The notes beneath the pieces are model-generated. The model was not told the origin of the DNA. It ran no database searches and worked only from the letters and a program-made list of their open reading frames with translations. Position numbers and translations under genes: made by a program. From positions 1-40,391 of the forward strand of contig JAMXAU010000004.1 in NCBI GenBank assembly GCA_024281365.1: a DNA stretch of 40,391 bases, read 5' to 3'. This stretch comes from Nitrospira sp. Its GTDB lineage: Bacteria > Nitrospirota > Nitrospiria > Nitrospirales > Nitrospiraceae. Shown here piece by piece: positions 34,850 through 40,391 of the stretch; the first letter of the stretch is position 1; each line of letters begins with the position of its first letter.

Positions 34850-36625
34850 CTAGAGTATGCCGGCTAAACGATTCATTCCCAATGTCGTCTGAGCAAAAAA
34901 TAACTGAAAAGCCTGATAGTCCTGAGGTTGCATTGGCGGGCGGCCTGGTCCTCGATCACAGTAGACAAGGCCAATGGGTCTCACTCCCACTCGTAATGGG
35001 GCGAGGATTGCCGATGTAGGGTGCCAAACATCAAGAAATTCCTGTTTCATGGACCCAGTCGGCTGGTCTGAAAGATTTGGAACCAGGAGTGGCTCGACCC
35101 GTTTAAGAATCGAGAGGAAGAAGGAATGTTCTCGGCTGAGTGAACCAGAAAGAGAGGAGAGATAGGGTGCCAGAGGAGTGACGCCCAGCGCCAACTTTCC
35201 GATCAGAAGATCACTATCATTTGGATTGAGAAGTGTCAGCCCGACACGGCCCAATCCCGCGTCCCGCTGGAGCGATTGGATAAACATTCCAAGGAGGCTA
35301 TTCAGATCGATCGCACCTTGTAACGAGTTCTGGAAGACCTGAAGTGTTTCAAATGGGTTGTTCCGAATGGGGGCTGGGGGCTCATCCTGGTTGAGAGAAA
35401 TTTTCGCCGGGGCGGGTACATGGTCTTCACTGGGTATGCTGTTAGTCGAGGATTGTAGTGCAGGTGCCTCCGTGGCGTGGTGCCCGTTCAACGGCATCAG
35501 AGAGTTGTGAAGTGGATCGACCGCCAGTCCCATCGAACGGGTGAGCTGGCGGCCTCGGTCCATGGCTTGGTTCATCAAATCCGAAAACCGTCGTGAAGAT
35601 AGTCCGCTTCCGAGCTGAAGTGTCCGTTTCGTTTCCTCAACGGCCGTGGAGGAAGCGGAATGCGTGATCGCCTCCACAAGCCGGATTGAGCCAACCACCA
35701 GACCTCGGTACGTCTGTGGTGTGCTCTGCCAACGTCCGATCGGCAACTCTTCGACCGTGTCAAAGAGATCGATGAGATAGTCGGGTAGCTTCCACAGTCG
35801 AGCCAAGGCTTGGGTCAAGGTCAATCGGGGAACACCGATAAGCCTGGTTTCCTGACTGACACGGTCGGCTGGGTGCTTCGCTTTCCGGAAGGCTGACTGG
35901 AGTGCTTCAAAAAGATCCGGATCCTGGTAGGCAATGGCTAAATCTCCGATCGAGTACAGGAGCGCTGCGGTAAATAATTGACTCGGCTGCGGGTAGTTGA
36001 TTGCCGTTCCAAGCTCATTCGCGTAAGTGGCGGCGACAAGGGACTTGGCGATCAAGGTTCGGAGTTCTTGCTGGCGCGTCGGCCAATGGTGCAACTGCTC
36101 GACCAGATGTGCGGCGGCGACGAGAGCGCGAACGGTATCGAGTCCAAGCCAGCTCACGGCATGAGGGATGGCGCTGATCGTTTGCCGTGGGCTGTACGCG
36201 ATGCTGTTGGCGACTTGCAAGACTTTGCAGGTGAGCCCATGGTCTCGGCTGATCACTTGCGTCAGATTGTCGGGAGTGGACTGTGGGTCCGCATCATTCA
36301 GGATTTGCTGACAAGTGAATTGAAGGATCGGCAGGCACCGTCCGGACTCATCGAACAGAGGCTTCAGTTTTGGACGTAGTCGAGGACGGATTGAGTCGAT
36401 GAGGGTTGATTCCGTCGCCGAAGGCATAGGGGGTCCCCGATAGAAGCCAGAGACTGTATCGGTGAGAATCCCTTCCCGCTTGAGAAGTCGGTACTGAGAA
36501 GGGGCGATGAGCGGGACTCTGTAAGAAGGCACGTGGGATCGGGCAGTGGTCGGCAGGTTGGCCAACCGTAGGGGTGATAGTCTCCAGCAGTGCTTCAGTT
36601 GGCGATCTTCGTGTGGTCTCTCCAT
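34850..36625 (-). CDS. HDOD-domain protein with C-terminal GAF-like region
   Basis: A 591-residue protein from ATG 36625 (TTG 36664 is in frame but less likely). An N-terminal basic stretch is followed by an HDOD domain at about 95-310 (VISRDHGLTCKVLQVANSIA, HAVSWLGLDTVRALVAAAHL, FTAALLYSIGDLAIAYQDPD). A proline/serine-rich linker follows at about 375-430. The C-terminal part at about 435-590 (LNSLLGMFIQSLQRDAGLGR, ILAPLRVGVRPIGLVYCDRG) resembles a GAF sensor. It lies between the two short HDOD genes, convergent with the first and divergent from the second. Confidence 0.85.
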   Translation of the reverse strand: MERPHEDRQLKHCWRLSPLRLANLPTTARSHVPSYRVPLIAPSQYRLLKREGILTDTVSGFYRGPPMPSATESTLIDSIRPRLRPKLKPLFDESGRCLPILQFTCQQILNDADPQSTPDNLTQVISRDHGLTCKVLQVANSIAYSPRQTISAIPHAVSWLGLDTVRALVAAAHLVEQLHHWPTRQQELRTLIAKSLVAATYANELGTAINYPQPSQLFTAALLYSIGDLAIAYQDPDLFEALQSAFRKAKHPADRVSQETRLIGVPRLTLTQALARLWKLPDYLIDLFDTVEELPIGRWQSTPQTYRGLVVGSIRLVEAITHSASSTAVEETKRTLQLGSGLSSRRFSDLMNQAMDRGRQLTRSMGLAVDPLHNSLMPLNGHHATEAPALQSSTNSIPSEDHVPAPAKISLNQDEPPAPIRNNPFETLQVFQNSLQGAIDLNSLLGMFIQSLQRDAGLGRVGLTLLNPNDSDLLIGKLALGVTPLAPYLSSLSGSLSREHSFFLSILKRVEPLLVPNLSDQPTGSMKQEFLDVWHPTSAILAPLRVGVRPIGLVYCDRGPGRPPMQPQDYQAFQLFFAQTTLGMNRLAGIL

Positions 36626-36746
36626 ATCGTTCCCGTAGGAATCGTTGCATGCAAAGAATTGCAATCTGATGGTCGATTCAGCCCATCAGGACTAGAATTC
36701 AGTGTGATGACGGAACGCCATCAGGCTTGTCACCTGCCTCCACGAT

Positions 36747-36771
36747 AGTTTTGCCCATTCCTAACCGATAG
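36747..36771 (+). promoter_or_regulatory. Conserved leader element, HDOD gene 2
   Basis: AGTT at 36747-36750, 14 bases, then CCGATAG at 36765-36771, followed by AGAAG as in the copy at 33755-33779. It lies 51 bases before the ATG and may be a sigma-28-like promoter. Confidence 0.35.
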
Positions 36772-36822
36772 AGAAGATGGAGAGCCGGTCTGCATCGACA
36801 GGCAAGAAGGAGGGGCTCCACC

Positions 36823-37680
36823 ATGCCATTGGCGAGTGAATTGGTCCAAGCGTGCACCACGGTGTCGACATTATCCGAAGTGTATTGTCGTGTGCGGGAT
36901 GTGGTGGACGATCCCAACGCAACTATGGGAGATCGAGTCAAGGCTCTTCAGCTCGATCCGGTGATCGCAGCCAGGCTGCTTCGCATGGCCAACAACTCAC
37001 CCTATGGACCGTCGAGGCAGGTCGACACCGTGACCGGCGCAGTCCAACTCCTTGGGAAGCAAGTCATCAACGATTTCGTCGCGACGACGACCGTCGGTCA
37101 AACCTTCGCGGGGATGCCGGTTCATCTGATGGATCTATCCAAGTTTTGGAAGAAAAGTCTTTTTTGCGGACTGTTGGCTCGAGCAATCGCGAAGTCTTGT
37201 GGTGTCGATGACCAGGAACAGTCGTATCTGGCAGGCCTCTTGCGCGATATCGGTCACTGTGTCTTGTACCAGACTGTTCCACAGCGGGCCCAGTCGGCAC
37301 TGATTGAAGCGGGGTATCTGGAAGCGTCCCTGGCCGAAGTGGAGCAGTCCAATATCGGCTGTGACTTTGCGGAAGTCGGAGCGGAACTTCTCCGATCCTG
37401 GGGCTTGCCTGTACAGATCGAACAGGCGGTCCGTTGCCAACTGAGTCCGAAAGATGCCGGTGAATTCATCGTGTTGGCATCTATCGTCCATCTGGCCGGT
37501 GTTATTGCCGATTACGAGGAACTCGATTCCAGTCGGCGCCCTGCAACTGCGCCGTTCAGCCCCCAGGCCATCGCTGCCACAGGGTTTGTGCCGGCCAATC
37601 TCCCAACACACCTTGCGGAAGCCCGAGCCCAGCTGCAAGAGGCTCTGGCAATTGTGCAGCCCTACACGATGGCTGCATAG
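36823..37680 (+). CDS. HDOD-domain protein (paralogue 2, intact)
   Basis: A 285-residue HDOD protein, starting MPLASELVQACTTVSTLSEV after a strong AAGGAGGGG. The HDOD domain runs from about residue 15 to 215 (ALQLDPVIAARLLRMANNSP, AVQLLGKQVINDFVATTTVG, LARAIAKSCGVDDQEQSYLA, LLRDIGHCVLYQTVPQRAQS). The position of the catalytic HD pair is occupied by RD, fitting a non-catalytic role. A C-terminal helical tail follows. Such proteins act in signal transduction, often linked to c-di-GMP or chemotaxis; the partner is unknown. Confidence 0.9.
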   Translation: MPLASELVQACTTVSTLSEVYCRVRDVVDDPNATMGDRVKALQLDPVIAARLLRMANNSPYGPSRQVDTVTGAVQLLGKQVINDFVATTTVGQTFAGMPVHLMDLSKFWKKSLFCGLLARAIAKSCGVDDQEQSYLAGLLRDIGHCVLYQTVPQRAQSALIEAGYLEASLAEVEQSNIGCDFAEVGAELLRSWGLPVQIEQAVRCQLSPKDAGEFIVLASIVHLAGVIADYEELDSSRRPATAPFSPQAIAATGFVPANLPTHLAEARAQLQEALAIVQPYTMAA

Positions 37681-37693
37681 AAAGAGTGTTCTG

Positions 37694-37719
37694 GTAGGGA
37701 CGGAGTCTCGAGACCCTAC
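37694..37719. terminator. Weak hairpin between convergent genes
   Basis: GTAGGG at 37694-37699 pairs with CCCTAC at 37714-37719, with a TCTCGAGA palindrome at 37706-37713 in the loop. It lies in the 44-base gap between the HDOD gene and the convergent lipoprotein operon. Short stem and no T-run. Confidence 0.3.
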
Positions 37720-37724
37720 GCGTA

Positions 37725-38342
37725 CTATTCCACGGAGTGGCCTTCCAGGAAGACGGATTGCTCCAGCGTGCGAAAGAATTGCTGGTAGGGCGCGGGATCC
37801 TCGACGGCACGGAGGTAAAACTGGGCGCTGGCTCGCACCACAAGTTGCGCCTCGTTGCGCTTGCGGACGGTGACGGTCAAGCGGACAAGATTACTCCGGT
37901 GAGTAAACGGACCCCATGTCCGGTCGTGACGGTTGAGAACCAGTAATGTGTCTGGTTGATACAGCAGGTAGCTCAAATCGAGGCCATAGATCTGCTCATT
38001 CTCGACATACTTCTTCCCGGAGACGAGCCCCAGCTCTTCATCGAGTACTTCCACTTTGAAATCCAAGTCCTGCAGGGTGGACACGATCGTCGCCAGCATC
38101 TTGCGCCGATCCGCGGTATCGAACACACGCGATTGAGCCGTGCGAATCTTCACTTGGCTTTCTTCGGAGAGCCAGATTTGCTCACGGGAATCCCATTGGC
38201 TGACATGCCGTAGCTCGTAGGGTGTTGGGCATCCCTGCAACAACAGGCAGAAGCCGACGAGGAGCCAGCGGTTCAGCCACCCAGCTCCTACGGGAAGCCG
38301 GGTGAATTGGGCAAGCATCCTTTGGTGAGAGACCAGGTTCAT
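37725..38342 (-). CDS. Lipoprotein C of a three-paralogue set
   Basis: A 205-residue protein from ATG 38342, whose start overlaps the stop of the preceding gene by one base; ATG 38318 is an alternative. A signal peptide of lipoprotein type ends LLVGFCLLLQGC. The mature part shares a scaffold with the two upstream genes: QVKIRTAQSRVFDTADRRKM, then LQDLDFKVEV and EELGLVSGKKY. After a central insert (GLDLSYLLYQPDTLLVLNRH), VRLTVTVRKRNEAQLVVRAS is followed by DPAPYQQFFRTLEQSVFLEG. I recognise no named family. Probably an envelope lipoprotein of unknown function. Confidence 0.8.
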   Translation of the reverse strand: MNLVSHQRMLAQFTRLPVGAGWLNRWLLVGFCLLLQGCPTPYELRHVSQWDSREQIWLSEESQVKIRTAQSRVFDTADRRKMLATIVSTLQDLDFKVEVLDEELGLVSGKKYVENEQIYGLDLSYLLYQPDTLLVLNRHDRTWGPFTHRSNLVRLTVTVRKRNEAQLVVRASAQFYLRAVEDPAPYQQFFRTLEQSVFLEGHSVE

Positions 38343-38776
38343 CAATTCTTGTTGACAAAGAGAGCGCGTTCCAGTGTGGCAAAGAAGTTTTGGTAGACCT
38401 TGGGATCTTCGATAGGCTTGTTGTTGTAGATGGCGTTGGCGCGAATCATCATGCGGCCCTCGGCTTCCGAGCGCACCGTGACAGTCACACCGACGACATC
38501 ATAGAAGTTCGGCTCGGCGAACCGTGCTGCCGTCACCAGCCCCAAGGGCTCATTAGCTCGCTCGATGATGAAACCTAAGTCCTGCAGCGCTGCAATGACG
38601 CCACGCATGGCTAGTTGGCGATCCTTGAGGTCGAAGGATCGAGTTTGTGCGCTCCGAATCTTCATCTGCGCCTCAGTCGGGACCAACAGGTCCGGGCTGG
38701 GCTGCGGCGCGGCGCAGCCTTGCATGATGACAAGGACGACGACCGCGATGATTCCTCCCACGTTCTCCAGCTTCAT
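38342..38776 (-). CDS. Lipoprotein B of a three-paralogue set
   Basis: A 144-residue protein. The start is ATG 38776, with GAGG five bases upstream; ATG 38779 is adjacent and in frame. Lipoprotein signal ends VVVLVIMQGC. It is the shortest version of the shared scaffold: AQMKIRSAQTRSFDLKDRQL, VIAALQDLGFIIERANEPLG, GVTVTVRSEAEGRMMIRANA and DPKVYQNFFATLERALFVNK. It overlaps lipoprotein C and lies 13 bases after lipoprotein A. Function unknown. Confidence 0.82.
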   Translation of the reverse strand: MKLENVGGIIAVVVLVIMQGCAAPQPSPDLLVPTEAQMKIRSAQTRSFDLKDRQLAMRGVIAALQDLGFIIERANEPLGLVTAARFAEPNFYDVVGVTVTVRSEAEGRMMIRANAIYNNKPIEDPKVYQNFFATLERALFVNKN

Positions 38777-38789
38777 CATCACCTCGTGC

Positions 38790-39428
38790 TCAGAGGGCGA
38801 ATGGTTCCAGAAACACAGCCTTTGACAATTTCGCAAAGAAGGTCTGGTATATGGCTGGGTCGCGCAGCATCTCCATCCGTTGTTCGCCCGGTGGAATGCC
38901 TTGGCGGCCAGCCGACCCCTCCCCCTTCCACACAACCCGGTAGAACACGACCCTGACTTCCTGACGTGTGACGTCTGGACTCACTGGCCTGGTGACCAGC
39001 GTGGCGGCGATTTTTTGATGCAGGTCCACCGGCATCACGATCGGAGGCTGTTGGACCAGCACCAGCGGGGTGCTCAGGAGAAAGACGAAAAAACGAGCGA
39101 GGTCCTGGCCGTATTCCCGAGCGCTTCGTTCTTTCGTTGCTCTCAAAAATCCAACTTCGCGCACGCTTTCTTCGACCTGGAAACCAAGATCCTGCAGGAC
39201 AGCGGCGGAGGCGGAGAGTAACTCCGTTCCATCCTTAGTTTCGAAGAGGCGGGTTTGCATGGCACGATTGGCGGCGCTCTCCGGCCTCAGCTGAAATAAT
39301 TCATCAGGCTGTGTGTGCGCGACACATCCGATGAACGGGCTCGCTATGGCAAGGCACGCCACGGCCAGAAGCGCTCTCCGAACTTCGGAACCGTTGTTCC
39401 TGTTAGAACTGCGTAGCGTTGTACGCAA
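38790..39428 (-). CDS. Lipoprotein A of a three-paralogue set
   Basis: A 212-residue protein if it starts at TTG 39428, which has AGAAGG nine bases upstream; ATG 39455 is in frame but lacks a ribosome binding site, so the start is uncertain. The signal region is VRRALLAVACLAIASPFIGC. The scaffold is shared with B and C: RAMQTRLFETKDGTELLSAS, AVLQDLGFQVEESVREVGFL and, at the end, DPAIYQTFFAKLSKAVFLEP. A hydrophobic insert (FFVFLLSTPLVLVQQPPIVM) takes the place of the insert in C. It overlaps the BamE-like gene. Confidence 0.8.
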   Translation of the reverse strand: MRTTLRSSNRNNGSEVRRALLAVACLAIASPFIGCVAHTQPDELFQLRPESAANRAMQTRLFETKDGTELLSASAAVLQDLGFQVEESVREVGFLRATKERSAREYGQDLARFFVFLLSTPLVLVQQPPIVMPVDLHQKIAATLVTRPVSPDVTRQEVRVVFYRVVWKGEGSAGRQGIPPGEQRMEMLRDPAIYQTFFAKLSKAVFLEPFAL

Positions 39429-39795
39429 AGTCGCGGACCTTCTTCTCTTCGTCATACTTGATGATGATCGTGAGCGTCCGTTGGCGCTGTGAGCTGGAAC
39501 TGTCGCGGGATGCTGCACCGAGAATGATAATACCCGCGAAGGATGAGCTGGACGTATCCACGCGATCGGTCGACACCTTGTCATAGATCCAGACCTCGCG
39601 GCGTTTGTCGTCGGTGGTCACAATATTGGGGCTTCCCAGGAGTTCGGCCACCTGGGCGGCGGACATGCCGACTTTGATTTCTCCTTGCACCTTACCGACG
39701 GTCAGGCGGTCTTCCTTGATTTCAGCACGGTTGCCGGCGCAGCCTGCTGCGACGAGGCACAGGCACAGACACAATGCGTTCCATCGAGAGATCAT
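39403..39795 (-). CDS. BamE/SmpA-like lipoprotein
   Basis: A 130-residue lipoprotein from ATG 39795 (AAAGGA upstream; ATG 39813 is in frame). The signal ends CLCLCLVAAGC. The mature domain has GKVQGEIKVGMSAAQVAELL and GSPNIVTTDDKRREVWIYDK, the pattern of the SmpA/OmlA (BamE-type) fold: a GMS-type helix followed by an LGSP turn and a W-Y strand. The middle holds a serine-rich loop. Family membership is likely; that it is the true BamE of the Bam complex is not shown. First gene of the operon. Confidence 0.82.
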   Translation of the reverse strand: MISRWNALCLCLCLVAAGCAGNRAEIKEDRLTVGKVQGEIKVGMSAAQVAELLGSPNIVTTDDKRREVWIYDKVSTDRVDTSSSSFAGIIILGAASRDSSSSQRQRTLTIIIKYDEEKKVRDFAYNATQF

Positions 39796-39846
39796 CGTGG
39801 GTTTCCTTTCCATTCACAAGTTCGGTTCGGGGTATGACATGGGGAT

Positions 39847-39875
39847 AGGCTACTGCCCATGAGGGGGTCTGTCAA
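39847..39875 (-). promoter_or_regulatory. Sigma-70 promoter for the lipoprotein operon
   Basis: On the minus strand TTGACA (plus 39870-39875) and TAGCCT (plus 39847-39852) are 17 bases apart. The -35 is perfect and the -10 partial. It lies about 50 bases upstream of the BamE-like start. Confidence 0.6.
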
Positions 39876-40022
39876 CAAGGGTGACCGGAAAAGCTGGTAA
39901 TAGAACGCAGCCCATCATCACTTCCTTGTCACAATGGAATAAAGTGCATGGCCCGTTGGGGGAACCAAGCTCAGCCTGGGAAAGCTCTCTACGGGTCCTT
40001 TCAAGCATCGCAGGTCATGAAT

Positions 40023-40391
40023 TCAGAGCAAGCGCTCCGGATAGTCAGAAATGATGCCGTCGACGCCCATGGCCTTGGCTGTTTGAATGTCAGCCGGGTC
40101 GTTGACGGTGTAGACGAAGACTCGAAGTGCGCGGTCGTGAAGGGCCTTGAGAAATGACGGTGTGAGGGTTTCGAATGCCACGCCGACATGGGTGGCCTGC
40201 GCGTCTGTTGCGAAGGCCGTTCGATTGATGGGCACTGCTTCGATGAGGGCCATGGTCTGCGCTTTAGGATGTTCACGCCGGATAGCCAACAATTCATCGT
40301 GGAAGAAGGAGGCGTAGATGACGGGTCCACTAAACTGGACCTCTTGGACGGTGCGGGAGATCTGTCTGGCGGTGCCTTCTGCTTTGATCTC
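40023..40391 (-). CDS. Glycerophosphodiester phosphodiesterase (5' end cut by window)
   Basis: C-terminal 122 codons of a GDPD-family enzyme, which hydrolyses glycerophosphodiesters to glycerol-3-phosphate and an alcohol. The frame is open to the window edge and starts with EIKAEGTARQISRTVQE, containing the EIK motif whose glutamate is a metal ligand. It continues with VIYASFFHDELLAIRREHP, and ends with VFVYTVNDPADIQTAKAMGV and DGIISDYPERLL, the classic barrel-closing motif. The N-terminal catalytic histidines are outside. Likely UgpQ/GlpQ type; I cannot say which. Confidence 0.9.
   Translation of the reverse strand, partial: EIKAEGTARQISRTVQEVQFSGPVIYASFFHDELLAIRREHPKAQTMALIEAVPINRTAFATDAQATHVGVAFETLTPSFLKALHDRALRVFVYTVNDPADIQTAKAMGVDGIISDYPERLL

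Overview
The window looks like a stretch of a Nitrospirota chromosome, most likely a Nitrospira-type nitrite oxidiser. This is an inference from gene order and protein character; there is no rRNA gene or diagnostic metabolic gene here to prove it. The cell is Gram-negative (LptA/B/C, the PilQ secretin, lipoproteins with lipoboxes). I see no rRNA, tRNA, CRISPR array, insertion sequence or prophage.

Region 1 (1-14650) is one long co-oriented block of the translation machinery: the S10, spc and alpha operons fused end to end. The order is rplD(partial)-rplW-rplB-rpsS-rplV-rpsC-rplP-rpmC-rpsQ-rplN-rplX-rplE-rpsN-rpsH-rplF-rplR-rpsE-rpmD-rplO-secY-adk-map-infA-rpmJ-rpsM-rpsK-rpsD-rpoA-rplQ. It closes with a perfect 13-bp hairpin. 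Genes overlap or lie very close, many begin with GTG, and S14, S4, L36 and adenylate kinase are all the cysteine-containing (zinc) forms.

Region 2 (14670-19622) holds lptC-lptA-lptB-rpoN-hpf-rapZ: LPS export, sigma-54, ribosome hibernation and the RapZ nucleotide-binding regulator. ptsN, which often sits between hpf and rapZ, is absent.

Region 3 (19684-24976) is a type IV pilus assembly operon. It has a consensus-like sigma-70 promoter, a small MerR-type HTH protein, pilM-N-O-P-Q, and a perfect 20-bp terminator stem.

Region 4 (24996-30338) carries aroB, glutamine-dependent nadE, glnB (PII) and glnA, linking glutamine supply, nitrogen sensing and glutamine use. A small secreted protein of the surface-adhesin E type lies convergent to glnA. 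A CBS-pair protein and a Uup-like ABC-F ATPase follow.

Region 5 (33650-37680) has three HDOD-domain genes. Two are close paralogues in the same orientation with matching leader elements; the first carries an apparent one-base deletion near its start. A divergent HDOD-plus-GAF-like gene lies between them.

Region 6 (37725-39875, minus strand) is a compact lipoprotein operon with its own promoter: a BamE/SmpA-like lipoprotein, then three lipoproteins that resemble one another. I do not recognise a function for these three, and this is the best candidate in the window for an undescribed envelope system. The window ends inside a glycerophosphodiester phosphodiesterase gene.
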